A stretch of 64,000 bases of DNA from Epiperipatus broadwayi (GCA_028023455.1 JAQFVV010006342.1:1325001-1389000), one strand, 5' to 3'. Counted from the stretch's first letter, positions 48,595 to 60,653 are shown. Translations and numbers: made by a program. The notes: generated by a model from the letters alone, not told the origin.

Positions 48595-49406
48595 CTACCT
48601 TATTATAATGAGATGTTATTTTATATAGTGTTATGTTTTAATACTGTAATAATAATATTAGTGATTAAGCCAATGCACATGCGCTTTAAAGATAAATTAT
48701 AAATGAATACTCTCACTTTTTTCCCAGACACAAGATATAGTATTTAGAAAGAATGGAATAAATTCACCCATTCTTTTGACCCAAACATTTATGTATGGGC
48801 AAATCTTATACTGCATTCATTTTTAATTGACTATTTATTGATTAAATTTATTGAAGTTATATATAAAGTATATTCATATAATTTTTATGCCCAATATAAT
48901 TTATTTCAAATATTTGCCTTCTTTTAGAATCAATAATGTAGCTTTAGTATTTCTATAGCATCTATTTTATGCCCATACTTAAATAGTGAATATGTAAAGC
49001 AGATTTATCATTTCTACTAATTGTTCTGTTACATTCTTTGGCTCTTTCATCTAACTGTTTCCATCTTATTTAAAATGTCACAATTAATTTTATAAATGAT
49101 TCCTTCTTTATATTTTGTATCATCTTTTATTTTATAATTACAAATTAATTTTTCCTGACTTTTACTATTTAACTATCCAATATTTATATTTTTATCAATA
49201 TAATTTTTTTTAACGTATTATAAATTTTAGCATAATATAAAAATTGGATCATTTTTTTATTTGAATTATAGTTGTTAATATCATTATAATCGTTTTGCAT
49301 ACAAATGTGATTTAATAAAGATTTTTTACAATTAAAAATTATATCTATAATCTTCATATAATTCAATAAATTGTAACTTTTGTAAATTAGCTAATAATCT
49401 GGATTG

Positions 49407-49485
49407 ACCCATTAAACGTCATATGATCACCATTTCCATGCTTACACAAGCTTTTAAAACAATAAAAAAATCTTCATACAGTAGT
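49407..49485 (+). mobile_element. Hairpin retroposon family, 5' fragment F
   Basis: It reads CCCATTAAACGTCATATGAT, then the family arm atgcttacacaagctttt and cttcatacagtag. Only the 5' arm is present; the rest is lost or replaced by unrelated sequence. Confidence 0.6.
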
Positions 49486-49947
49486 TTTGTATCACAATTT
49501 TACCCCATTTACATTTCATTTATTTATTATTATTGTCACTTCCACCACAAAACAACAAATGTCCACCCCTATGCAACAACATATGAACAGCTAAAACATG
49601 TAACTTCTAATACCAAAAAGGACACAACATCCTGCGCTGACAAAGGCTTTTCTGTATAATTATATTAATTTAGTACTTATAAGAAAGAAAAACAGTATAA
49701 TAGATTTTCTTTATTTTCATTTTTGAATATTTCCATATTTATATCTAATCTTTATAAGTCACCTGAACTAATTGTGTATTTTATTTAGAATTTTTTAAAA
49801 AAAATGTAGTTATAATTATTTAATAAAAAGAGTTTCAATATATAGTTAAAGTAACTAATTCTAAAATAATTTATCAATTCATATTAGCATTTTATTATTT
49901 CTAACAAATATTATCAATTCCATACAAAAAAATCAAAAGAAACTTAC

Positions 49948-50093
49948 TATTTAATGCAAATTGTCGATTAGTGAGTTGTGCTTGGGTTGGTAGTAAACGT
50001 TCTTGCTTAATGTTGGTTTTATAAGCCTCTAATAGACCAGAATGATGAAAGGCTAATGATTCTGTAAGAACTCCGACTTGAACATGTTTAAAT
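49948..50093 (-). CDS. Candidate internal exon, strongest coding signal in window
   Basis: On the minus strand a frame of about 49 codons ends at a consensus donor AAATA|GTAAGTTTC. It reads FKHVQVGVLTESLAFHH, then SGLLEAYKTNIKQERLLPTQ and AQLTNRQFALN. Codon content is mixed (Gln, Glu, His, Gly, Thr), unlike compositional frames elsewhere, and local GC is clearly above the flanks. The 5' limit is uncertain: AGs at 50094, 50101 and 50117 are all possible acceptors, and the frame stays open to at least 50125. I recognise no family. A single exon of a conserved host gene with long introns is the best reading; an unknown transposon protein is the alternative. Confidence 0.45.
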
Positions 50094-50129
50094 CTACAAT
50101 CTACATTGCATACATACTGGCATCTATCA

Positions 50130-53100
50130 TTTTTATAAAATTACCTATGATCTATTAAAACCCTACAATATTTTTAAAACATACAAAAAAAAAACCCCTC
50201 TGTGTAAATGAATATTTGTAGAATGATAAATATAAAATATTTGAATTTGCAAAATAATTGTTTACTCAATGTTACAGTGCTTTTCGCCTCAAATAAAATT
50301 TATGATTATAAATAATTGGCTACAAAATTTCCCATTTCTTTCATCACACTTATAAGTGTCTAAAAATAAGGTATCATTTTAGTTTGTATCACTGTTAATT
50401 GTCTAACATTATTCATGGTTATAAATGAAATAATATTGTATCTAATTATTTCATTTTCTAAAAATAGAACTGAGATAAGGTATTAATATACAACATAGTT
50501 ATATTAAAAATATAATGACTTAATTAAATTAATTATAGCCATCACATATAATTTCACTTGTTACTCCTATAAATAATGTATCCTTTTCTTATGAATTCAA
50601 AATGAAATGGACTTATTTAAAGAAAGTTTATGATTGGAGTTACATATTTTATTTGTGGAGTATATTATTCAGGATAATTTTTTTTGGTAATAAAATTATT
50701 TTAATTAAGAGTATTTCTAACACATGATTAATGGATAACCCATGAGTAATTTAAATCAAATATCAAGTAACAGTCATTAAAATATAAAATATAATCAATA
50801 TTCTTTAAATTCTAAGAGATGTAGGAATCATGGTAGAATTGAGCCAGGTAAATTTTCATTCTGCTTATAAACTCGAATTGTCTGAGTCTGAATTAATTAC
50901 TGAATGATCTAGTGGGCTGAAAATATTATAATCTACATTTTCAAGATTTAATACAAACTAGGAATTATGATACTATGGTGAAGCACTTTCCTGGAGAAAA
51001 AAAGAGGTATTGTAAATTTACTTTATTACTATTAATTAAAGGGGATTTGAACCCAGATTTTCAATCTCCAGTCATCCACTTCATCTTATATAACCAATAC
51101 ACATGACTACATGCTTGTAAAAAAGATAAACAATCTCCAATATACCTATTTCATGCTGAAACAGTATTCATTAGTTGGTCTGGATCACCATCTCCCACAC
51201 ATATATACAATCAGTCCTCAGTTTATAATAAGATAGTACAAACACAAGGCATATTAGTAAGGTATTCATTTGGAATAATTTTGGGACCAAATCCATTATT
51301 CAACACATAGTATTTCAGGTAATGTTTGAGCTTAATGATACCCTAGTGTATTTAGACATTCCTTATACAAGGTAGTAATATTTATAATTACATCCTTCCA
51401 CAAGCTATTAAAGGTGGATAGAGACCAGATCCTAACTTGTGTGAGAGTGGTGTAATGAAAATTACATGATAGAAATATTATTCATTAAAATATGGAAACT
51501 GTATGAATCTACTAAAACTATCTGTCTTTTCTAGGCTTTTTCTTGCAAAGTTATCTATTGCTATTTTGTAATAGTAATAAAAAAAGAGATTAGACTTTTA
51601 TTGTATAAGGAAACTAGATATGAAAAACTGCTGTAAAGATGTAATTTTTGAAGAATGTCTTCAAAGAAAGGGGTTATTCCCTTTGTCATTCTATTTTTTT
51701 TTTTTTTGGCGTTTTGAGTCAATAACTCAACCACTCTATTAAATCATGTTGAGCAAGAGTTATAATGAAATATATAATTCCATTATTTGTTTAATCTTAC
51801 TATATTTGTGAAAAATATAAATATTTTTTGTTAGAATGAAACGAATGTATCAAATAACATACTGTTACTTTTTAATTTTATATTTACTACAATACATAAT
51901 TTATTTTATGAATATAAAATTCAAAGGTATGTGTACCCCTGTAACTGAGGATTCTTTCTAATTATTTTATTAGTTATAATTATTTAAATGATTTTATTTC
52001 AAAATTGATAACTTTAGTCCATTTTTTTGCAAAGATGAAAATAAAGATTATTATAAACTATTAATAAAGATAGGATTATTAGTTTATTAGTGCCCAAATA
52101 CAAACTAATCACCTCGCAAACACACACACACATATAAACTACTTACTTTATTTTTTTGCTTATGTATTTTAAATAAATTTTGCTTTATTATTAAACGAAT
52201 TATCTTAAAAAAATAATTATTCTATTAATTTTTTAAAATTAGATTTTAAATTCAGCATATAACATTCAGAATACCATGATGTTACTATAAATAAATACGC
52301 TACTTTCGTATACTTGCAGAGAATATATCTTTCATAAAAACTCATAAACATGAGGAAACTTATTAAATGAATTAAACATTTGAAATTTTTTTCTGAAACC
52401 AAGAAAATTGCATTTTGCAAACGATGAATTATTGATTTTTTTTAAAGATTTAAATTTTCTAAAAATTGAAGATCTAATTTTGTTTTTAATCAAATATTAC
52501 AGTTTTCTAACGTAATATATGAAGGGTGTGGACTGACACATTTTAATTAGTTTAGAAATTGAAAAATTTAAATTAAAATTTTTAATTGAAATGATCTGTT
52601 TATTTTTGTAGTTCAGAACCATAGAAGTTGTTTTGTATTCACCAACAGATTTGGATCTTAATAAAAGAATTACTAAAGCTTTCTGTTCATGCTCATTATT
52701 TATTTTTGGTAATGTTATTTATTGCTAGTCTTAATCCTTGTTGTTATTCATAATTATGGTTTAAACAGGGTTGTCTTGTTTAACTCACAGCAGGGTCATC
52801 TGATCCCCATGCTGCCATTATTGCGAGATGTATAAACAACTTTCACTCTTTTAAATAACGATTTTCTTTTCTTTATGAAGTAAAAATGTTGATTTATAGC
52901 TACAGTATAATACTATCAGAAACATTTCATTTTAAGATAACTTTGGTCGTATAGAAGCAATTATTTTTTCAATAGTATATTTATTAAATTTAATTAAAAA
53001 ATCGAGTTATATATGAAATAAAGAAGATATTATCTATATAATTTCATGTCGTAAATCTGCCTGAGCATGTTCATAATTAATATCACAGTTATAAAAGATA

Positions 53101-53600
53101 AAGAGTTAATACAGTCTTTCTTTCACTCAAATAAATTTTGTAAAATAATTGTAGATATTGTTTGTACTAGATAATCAAATCTGAAATGCAATATGAAGAA
53201 AAGCATGCATTTTATTTTCAAAAAATCAATTGAGAATTAAATATTTTAATAAATAAGAGATTATTTTGATAAATGAGCAATGAGTCGACTAAGTCAAGTT
53301 GTTTTAACAAAATAATGTTAAAAAAAGACCACCATAGTATGATAATTAAAAAAAAAAAGAACAACTTATGAATATTTGGGAAATATAATTCTGACATCAT
53401 GAACAGGTAGGTTTAAAAAAAAGGGTTTATATTGGAGTTTGCTGGGTTCAGTTTTTAGAAAGAGAGACTTTAGTATTTATATTAGATGAGAAGATCTAAC
53501 TGGACAAGAGCAATGATTGCAAAAAGTTATTTAAAATTTATTATAGACTAAACAACTAAGTTGTAAATATTATTATAATTTTTTCATACCTTAATAATAT
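50130..53600. other. AT-rich stretch, almost empty
   Basis: Apart from the tRNA-like piece at 51038 there is a (CA)n at 52121-52131 and poly(T) runs. An imperfect pair of CCTCAGTT/AACTGAGG motifs at about 51213 and 51942 was considered as element ends but not supported. Confidence 0.4.
51038..51105 (-). repeat. tRNA-like SINE head or pseudo-tRNA
   Basis: The minus strand reads AGATGAAGTGGATGACTGGA, then B box GGGTTCAAATCCCC, a perfect T-arm with closing stem bases. The D-arm part is degraded and no acceptor stem is found. The following about 100 bases on the minus strand may be the SINE body. Confidence 0.4.
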
Positions 53601-53605
53601 ATAAC

Positions 53606-54390
53606 TGCTTAAATACGCGTTATAAAAAAAAATCTGATCAAACGCGTATTTTTATTAAAACTGAAAAAGATTGAAAATGTTAAAGTAAATTAAGTATGTG
53701 CGTGTATAAACGCAATGGACATATAAAAATGCTATGAACTAATTAGGCGAAATTAATTTAAAGATCAGCAACTCTGATTAAATATCAAATAGCCCTATAG
53801 AAAATTTAATTAAATTCCATTGTAAAATACGGATTAGATTCCTGATAAAAATTATCTGGGAAAAAAAGAAAATTTTAATTAATTAAATATATAAGAGTTT
53901 GTATTATATATTTATTAAACAAAAATGCAGGTTGGAATGTAATAACATTGGTTCTACCATGTGGTACCATGGGACTCCAACCAATTAGATTATTAAAATG
54001 AAAACTGAGAGCGATGATCTTCACCAGAAAGGGAAGAGAAAATTATTAGCTAGTTGAAGCCCTTGAAGAACAGATGTGTTTCTTCCTCTGGCATTTACTG
54101 CCGGCCTTGCCAATCTGGCCTCTTTGATAACAATTCTCCGGACTTTAATTAATATTCCAGGACTGCAGTATCAGGTCGCAAGACCCATATGAATTAACTA
54201 CCTCCAACCCATTGGAACTATATATGTATAATTTCGTATGTTGTAGAGAGAAGTAAATTTCTAAAAAACTATTTAAATATTACAGAGTATTAATAATTTT
54301 AATTGCCATGCTGCCTGTGATGGTATTAATGTCACTTCTTTAAATTTGCAATCCAGATGTGCTGTAACTTGGTCACTGCTGGACATAGCA
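53606..54390 (+). repeat. 5' LTR of the Gypsy-type element
   Basis: Begins TGCTTAAATACGCG and ends CTGGACATAGCA. It aligns along its whole length with 56184-56943, with scattered substitutions and small gaps, roughly 90 percent identity by eye. That divergence means the insertion is not recent. Confidence 0.9.
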
Positions 54391-54392
54391 AC

Positions 54393-54410
54393 TGGCACAG
54401 TCATTGTGAA
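54393..54410 (+). other. Likely primer-binding site
   Basis: TGGCACAGTCATTGTGAA starts two bases after the LTR end. The leading TGG is the expected complement of a tRNA CCA end. I could not assign the tRNA with certainty. Confidence 0.4.
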
Positions 54411-54524
54411 TGAACCCCGATGGTTGAAATCGCATCAGATTACATAATGGGCAGAAGAATAAATTCTAGTTTAATTAACTCATGTAAGCAATCATTTCTT
54501 GTAAACAAGAAAAAATTAAAGTGA

Positions 54525-55190
54525 TTGATTATATATACTGTAATGCAGCCGGCAATATTGGAATTTGACATCGCAGAGGCAATCCAATGGCCCCTCTTCA
54601 TCCAACAAATTGAGAAACTCCTGGTCATTAATAGAACAAAAGATGACAAAATTAAAACTGTAACATTATTGTGCTATGCAGGAAAAGCATTATTCAGATT
54701 GCTAAGAGACTGGTTGAACCTAAAACCCCAGAAGATCTAATGTTTCAGCAGCTCAAATAGAAATTAGCAGAGTACTTCAACCTTTGTAAGTCTAGACACA
54801 TTGCCAGACTTCATTTTAGGAACCGCTGTCAAGGAAAGAATGAGTGTACTCAAGAATATGATATGGCCCTGCAAGAATTGGCCAAGAACTATATCTATGA
54901 ATCATACCTGGAGAAAGCACTTCTTGAACAATTTCTATGTGGTATGGCCAGTGACACCTTGAGACAACAATTATTGGCAGACAGTGCCATCAACTACAGG
55001 GAAGCTATCAAGTGTGGGATAGCCTATGAGCTCATGACTATGTATGCAAAAGAATTCACAGCTATCAAATTAGTGAACAGCGATCCCTATAAAATAGCCA
55101 AGGTCAATAATTCGGAAGTACACCCCAGCAAGTTAATACAACACAGAAAATTCAAAGCAACATTAAGTGTTTCTGCTGTGAGAAAATAGG
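54525..55190 (+). pseudogene. Gag of the Gypsy-type element
   Basis: The frame at 54525-54740 (71 codons) gives the N-terminal capsid-like part with WPLFIQQIEKLL and LLCYAGKALFRLLRDWL, the helical signature of Ty3/Gypsy gag. After a frameshift and stop near 54740 a second frame (54863-55189) continues with YDMALQELAKNY and FLCGMASDTLRQQLL. Gag forms the particle that packages element RNA. The order is intact but the protein is interrupted. Confidence 0.85.
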
Positions 55191-55480
55191 ACACAGGTCC
55201 ACTGAATGTGTTTATAAAGATCAACAATGCAGAAACTGTAAAAAAAATTGGCCCTTTAGAGAAAATGTGCCAAAAAAAGAAATCTATTGATTATATAAGT
55301 GAAAACTGCCAGGAGCACCTTACTAAAGACAAACCTACTCAAGAAAAGTTTGTTCTAATAAATAACATGTCATCTGACCAGGATCACAAAATTGACAAGA
55401 AATTAAAAATCTTTGTTAAACCTGTTCTCATGGAAATAGACAGTGGTAGTGGAGTATCCCTGATTTCTTTTACAGACTGA
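55160..55480 (+). pseudogene. Zinc knuckle and aspartic protease
   Basis: At about 55163 a shifted frame gives a CCHC knuckle (C-x2-C-x4-H-x4-C, CFCCEKIGHRSTEC) that binds RNA in gag. A second knuckle is degenerate, keeping only CRNC. The frame 55208-55480 then reaches LMEIDSGSGVSLIS, with the catalytic D-S-G of retropepsins. Downstream 'GHEWFRELGI' at about 55660 matches the end of the protease domain. Premature stops at 55478 and 55646. Confidence 0.8.
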
Positions 55481-55799
55481 AAAACCATCATGGCTGACAT
55501 GACACATCCCCCAAAGATACTGAAGCTAAACCTAAAAGCTTGTGATGTAAATGGTAATTCCATTAACATAAGAGGCCAAATTCAAGTTCCTGTCATGACT
55601 AGTAATGCCAAGAACCGTAAACTACCATTATACATAGTCCACACCTAAATAAACCCTCTCATTGGCCATGAATGGTTCAGAGAATTGGGAATTAAAGTAT
55701 ATACTGAAATAAATAAGGACAAATACCAGCTTTCCAATCATCAGAATAAGGATTACCATTACATGAAAACTGAGGATGTCAAACAACCCAACAGATATC

Positions 55800-55970
55800 A
55801 AATTTTCACTGAATGACTGAGTTTGGGTCAAAAATAATCAAGATAAAAAGTGGACCAGTGGAGAAGTAGTATGTCACCTGAGCAATCAACTTGTTGCCAT
55901 CTGTATGGCAGACAAAAAAGTACGGCATAAGCATATCAAGCAACTACAAAGAAATAGCAGCAAGTTCACT
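55800..55970 (+). pseudogene. C-terminal end of pol (integrase tail)
   Basis: After the protease, a short frame reads VWVKNNQDKKWTSGEVV and later KVRHKHIKQLQ. This resembles the GPY/F-like tail of Ty3/Gypsy integrase that precedes the end of pol. Its presence right after protease places a deletion of about 2-3 kb at about 55750-55800. The frame 55905-56132 continues toward the polypurine tract. Confidence 0.6.
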
Positions 55971-56169
55971 TTTGAAATTAAATCGAAAGCAGAATCAGAA
56001 AAATTACAAACCAGGGATAACTCAGTAAAACCCCCTAATGCTAATAAGTTCATAGCATTAGAATCCAACACCCCACTATGCCTTAGGTGCAAGAGAAAAA
56101 AAACCCACCTACTTTGGCAACTATGCTCTTAATTCAGAGGGCAGAAAACAAAAACCCTCTGATCTCTGA

Positions 56170-56181
56170 ACTGGGGGAAGG
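56170..56181 (+). other. Polypurine tract of the Gypsy-type element
   Basis: The segment ctgggggaagg directly precedes TGTGCT, where the 3' LTR starts; the position and G/A content are as expected. Confidence 0.65.
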
Positions 56182-56183
56182 TG

Positions 56184-56943
56184 TGCTAAATACACATATA
56201 TAAAAAAATCTGATCAAATGCATATTTTTATTGAAACTGAAAAAGACTGAAAATGTTAAATTAAGTATGTGCGTGTATAAATGCAATGGACATATAAAAA
56301 TGCTATGAACTAATTAGGCAAAATTATTTTAAAGATCAGCAACTCTGATTAAATATCAAATAGCCCTATAGCAAATTTAATTGAATGCCATTGGAAAATA
56401 TGGATTAGATTCCTGATAAGAATTATCTGCAAGAAAACTTTATATATAAGAATTTGTATTATATATTTATTAAACAAAAATGCAGGTTGGAATGTAATAA
56501 CATTGGTTCTACCATGTGGTACCATGGGATTCCAACCAATTAGATTATTAAAATGAAAACAGAGCAATGATCTTCACCAGAAAGGGAAGAGAAAATTATT
56601 AGCTAGTTGAAGCCCTTGAAGAACAGACGTGTTTCTTCCACTGGCATTTACTGTCAGCCTTGCCAAACCGGCCTCTTTGATAACAATTCTCCGGACTTTA
56701 ATTAATATTCTGGGACTGCAGTACCAGGTAGCAAGACCCATATGTATTAATTATCTCCAACCTGTTGGAAATATATATGTATAACTTCGAATGTTGAAGA
56801 GAGAAGTAAATTTCTAAAAAACTATTTAAATATTACGGAGTATTAATAATTTTAATTGCCGAGCTGCCTGTGATGGTATTAATGTCACTTCTTTAAATTT
56901 GCAATCCAGCTGTACTGTAACTTAGTCATCACTGGACATAGCA
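56184..56943 (+). repeat. 3' LTR of the Gypsy-type element
   Basis: Begins TGCTAAATACACA and ends CTGGACATAGCA; partner of 53606-54390. A few short deletions relative to the 5' copy (for example near 56255 and 56430). Confidence 0.9.
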
Positions 56944-57280
56944 GTAACCCAAGTATTTTTGTCCATATTTTAGTCAATATGTGGTTGACCATCATGTGAC
57001 ATTGAGTATCACATAAAGAAACTTCTAAAAGTGTCTGTCTATGAGAGAAAATGGCAATGAAGAAGAAAGACCACCGTATGAATAAATAGGAAAAATATAA
57101 TCATATGAATTTCTTTTGTGAAATAATAACTTTCTTGAAGAAATAATATATAATCTTAAGAAATTAGATTAATACTCTGTAAATTTGAGGAATTATCTAC
57201 ATGAATTATTGCAAGATAAAAAACAAACAGATATCCACAGTCATTTTACTTGAAACAAGTAATTAAAAGGAAAATATATA

Positions 57281-57793
57281 AGAGGTGTGACAATTTAATT
57301 CCTGGAATGCACATTTATAAAATATACATGTGGAAGTGTACACTGGTGGCTACTATTGCCTTCAAAGTAGTCTCCCTGTATACACTGTTCCCATTTTTGG
57401 AAACATGCCTGGAACTTATTTTTCAGGAATACTGTTGAGCAACTGACTCACCTTCTTTTGGATATCAGGTTATCGTAGAAAATCATCCTTTCAATGCAGT
57501 TTTTTAATTTTGGAAATAACCAAAAATCATAGGGGGCTAAGTCAGGTGAATAGGAATGATGGTCTAGTTCTGTAATTGATTTTTTGGTCAAAAAGTTTCT
57601 CTCAATGAGTGCACTATGACTTGGCACATTGTCATAATGAATGATCCATTCATTAGGCCACAATTTGGCTCTATTTATTTGAACAGGATTTCATAATCTC
57701 TGAAGTACTTTTAAATAACATTATTGGTTGATTATTTGTCCCTGATCAATAAATTCTTGGTGGGACCCTTTTGGGAATTTAATTATTACACCT
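57281..57793 (-). mobile_element. Mariner element, internally deleted (~510 bp)
   Basis: The terminal inverted repeats are AGGTGTGACAATTTAATTCC and, at the other end, AGGTGTAATAATTAAATTCCC, with TA dinucleotides outside. On the minus strand, about 25 bases after the terminal repeat, the coding part starts in the middle of the transposase and runs to the C-terminus. The N-terminal DNA-binding region and the first catalytic Asp are deleted. Confidence 0.85.
57448..57663 (-). pseudogene. Mariner transposase, C-terminal third
   Basis: The frame contains WIIHYDNVPSHSALIERNFL and YSPDLAPYDFWLFPKLKN. These are the second catalytic Asp (HYDN) and the third acidic residue (SPDLAPYD) of mariner DD34D transposases. 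Upstream, a stop-broken stretch still reads QEFIDQGQIINQ, matching the part before it; downstream, CIQGDYFEG-like sequence matches the normal C-terminus. It lacks the first catalytic Asp and cannot be active. Confidence 0.85.
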
Positions 57794-58066
57794 TATACGT
57801 ATACTTAAAAATAAAATGCCCTAAATATATAACTATATATCACTGACATTTCTTAACTAAATCTTTTATATCATTATTTAAAACTATAAAGCTAATAATT
57901 TATAATTAAAAAAAATCATTCTGTATATACTGTGCATAAAATATTTTTTATATTACATTTTTTTAATAATCTATACAGTTTTCTGGTCAATATTCATTAT
58001 GAATGCTTATTATAGTAACCCAATAAAAAATAATAGACTTTATTTATTATTTAAGGTTTAGATTGA

Positions 58067-58067
58067 C

Positions 58068-58096
<29 letters not shown>
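58067..58096. repeat. (TA)n microsatellite
   Basis: A pure TA run marks the left edge of the GC-richer block that ends at another (TA)n at 60366. Confidence 0.95.
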
Positions 58097-58098
<2 letters not shown>

Positions 58099-58403
58099 TT
58101 TATTTATTTGTGGTTGATGTTTGTTTCCATTTGGATGTAAGAACGCGGATTTTGTTGTTTGTTTATTATATATTTTTTTTTCAAGCTTTTTGTTTACATA
58201 AATATTTCGCGTCTCTCCAGTGGGTTTGTAGTTCTAGATTTGTTTTTTTATGTTTAGAAGTTCATTTTATAGTCAGTTGAATGTAACCGTAAACTCTGTC
58301 TATTACCCGAGATTACGGGCTTCGAAATAAACATGACATAGCGTAAGGCTTTATTTATTTTCTTACATCGACAGTTATTCACGATCCACATAAGGGGGCA
58401 CCA

Positions 58404-60365
58404 GATACGATTATTTAAGTTGATTTTAATTACTCGCATCACCTTACATCATGTCAAAACGATTTCGAAGTCTAATCCCACCCACTAGCTCAACACTCCC
58501 AGCATGGACCAATAAGGTGTCTCAAGGTTGTTACATGATTGTTTCCAGGACGCCTCCACCGGAGAAGACGCATTGTCCGCTAATGAAATTCAGCATGATT
58601 TTCTAATAAGTCGATCACGGCATAAGGATCGTTTATTGGTTGTCACTGACCTATGAGGTTGTTCGCTTACGCCCCGAACACAAGGCTTACAAGTTCATCC
58701 CCCCGCTTTATTGTATATAACATAATTCATTGACGTTTACTTTGATTGATTATAGACCCGCCCCGCTCTTAAATCTATCTTAACTAAGGTGAAATAAGAA
58801 ACATCGTGACTTACGGCACGATGGTGACATAATTAATAAAATAACTAAATTGAAACGGAAATTAAAATTAACTAAATCTACTTCAAAGATAAGTTATCAA
58901 AGCATAAATAAACTACGGTTTCGATTGTGTGTGAAAAGATTTGAGATATGCTCGACTTGATTAGATATTGAACAAGTTTATTAAATATGAAACGAAAACA
59001 TTATTAATTGATTTATTACAAAACATTATTAATTGATTTATTACACACGCGCACATACATTCACGCCCACAGAGAACCATAAGTATTCATAACACAATTT
59101 GAATAACGAGAAAGTTCCTTTCTATTTGATAAATATATAATCTTTCCTTAGATTCACTTAAGTTCAAAGTTCATGTTTACAAAGTTCAGTAACAAAGATA
59201 AACTATTATGACGAGGAAAGTCTTAAGATTTATTTGAGTAAATTTATGTTGGTTAATTACGAGATTGCCTTACGAGTTTATTAATTGAGTGAGTGAACAT
59301 AATATAAAACATATTTACCTAGGATTTGTCTTGGTTGCAACGAAGGTCGATTGGTCTGGACGAGTTTGGGTGTTTCACGGAACATTTCTTTTATTAGGAG
59401 CATTCACTTAACATGACGATGTTATCAGAATTTCATAGCTTCGGAGATATTTCAGTAGCGGAGCGCCGATCAGTCACTGAAGGGTTTATTAGCCCCTCAT
59501 GACAGTCGACGCTCTTGGTATTAATTTCATGATGATCATTTTAAATATTGAGGAATAACCAAGCTAATTCAGAACAATTCTAATTTTAAATAAAAGCATA
59601 AGCATCGGAATAAATGAGCAGGTGGTAATTCAGCGTACTGAGAATTGGAAAATAAAAAAACAACAGCAAGGATAACGTATCTATCGAAATGAATCGAATC
59701 GAACCGACCGAACCATTGAATAGGTTTTGGCTGGTATTTATAAGGGCTGATCCATATCTTGGGATCCAATCTACCCCCATAGTTCCCTGTTCTTGGAGTT
59801 GTCGTTCAGGTCCGCATTTGAGGTACCTGTTCACTCACTCTTTGTGCTAAAGGCAATATTTATTTTGAGACAATCTCATTTTGCAATCTCACTCAACCAA
59901 CCTTATTCCTTCACACCTCGAATGCATGCGTGTGTGCGTGTGTTTTACTAGAACAATACAAGTTATTTTAAATTTAGAAGTCGAGCATTTATCTTTTCCT
60001 CAAATCTTTTCTATAAGTTTTATTCTAGTTAAAATTATATTTCTAAAATAAACATTTTTTTATTCCCCGTGGTGATTTTGATTGATGATTATTTTTATTA
60101 TTTTAGGAGTGCATATTATATTTTATTATTTAGGAGAGCAAATTATTTTTTGTTATTATTTTTATTATCTAAAGGCTTTAATCATTTAATTAGACGTTTT
60201 ACCGTCTGCATTTTATCAATGTGTTTTATAAATGTATTTATGAGAGAAAGAAAACTATTACTAATTACGAAAATAAAGTTACGAGTGTTTTATGTTGCTT
60301 GCTGGTGTGTGTGTGTTTATCGATGTATCCTAGATTTAATATTGATGTAACGCTGTCTCGTTACA
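58404..60365 (-). mobile_element. Putative long LTR (minus strand)
   Basis: On the minus strand the block starts TGTAACGAGACAGCG next to a (TA)n. It has a TATA box (CCTTATAAATACC) at 59742-59735 and a poly(A)-type ACAATAAAG near 58706. It is followed by TGGTGCCCCC at 58403-58394, a possible primer site. GC is clearly above background over 58100-60000. No second copy and no pol sequence are in the window, and the LTR end before the primer site lacks a clear CA. A host promoter region is the alternative. Confidence 0.3.
59735..59742 (-). promoter_or_regulatory. TATA box (minus strand)
   Basis: TATAAATA in a GC-richer setting, within the block interpreted as an LTR. Supported by motif only. Confidence 0.35.
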
Positions 60366-60391
60366 ATATATATATATATATATATATATTA
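60366..60391. repeat. (TA)n microsatellite
   Basis: It directly follows CGTTACAA, the same junction seen at 48177-48184. Confidence 0.95.
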
Positions 60392-60653
60392 CATATGTTA
60401 TACATACTATTTTATTATGTTCACATTTATTTTAACTAACCATTAAAAATTTTATTGCTACAACTATTTTACATCAATGAAATTCATTTTCTCTTTGTCA
60501 CGTATTTTTTCTTTACAGACATGTAACACACACATGGATGTATGTGATTCTTTCTAAATCCATAATCCTTGCTTGAAGATGAAGACTTGTGTTTAGGGAT
60601 AACTTTTTATATAAGAGTTGGATTAGAAGTATATTTTTATTAAAATAAAAACG

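Larger units (their letters stand above)
53606..56943 (+). mobile_element. Gypsy (Ty3)-type LTR retrotransposon, internally deleted
   Basis: Two ~770-bp direct repeats enclose a 1.8-kb interior that has gag, a zinc knuckle, an aspartic protease and then only the very end of pol. Reverse transcriptase, RNase H and nearly all of integrase are missing. A full element of this type would have a 4-5 kb interior. Flanking pentamers ATAAC (53601) and GTAAC (56944) are consistent with an aged 5-bp duplication. The gag is of the Mag/K02A2.6-like kind seen in many invertebrates, by general resemblance. Several stops and frameshifts are present, so it cannot make its own proteins. Confidence 0.9.

Noticed and set aside
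51210-51955. DNA transposon with CAGTCCTCAGTT / AACTGAGGATT ends
   Set aside because: The similarity is only about ten bases and no matching duplication was found.
54440-56092. Minus-strand ORFs over the Gypsy-type element
   Set aside because: Shadows of the plus-strand gag and protease frames.
60069-60350. 93-codon ORF
   Set aside because: Phe/Leu/Tyr-rich translation of T-rich DNA inside the LTR-like block, no motif.
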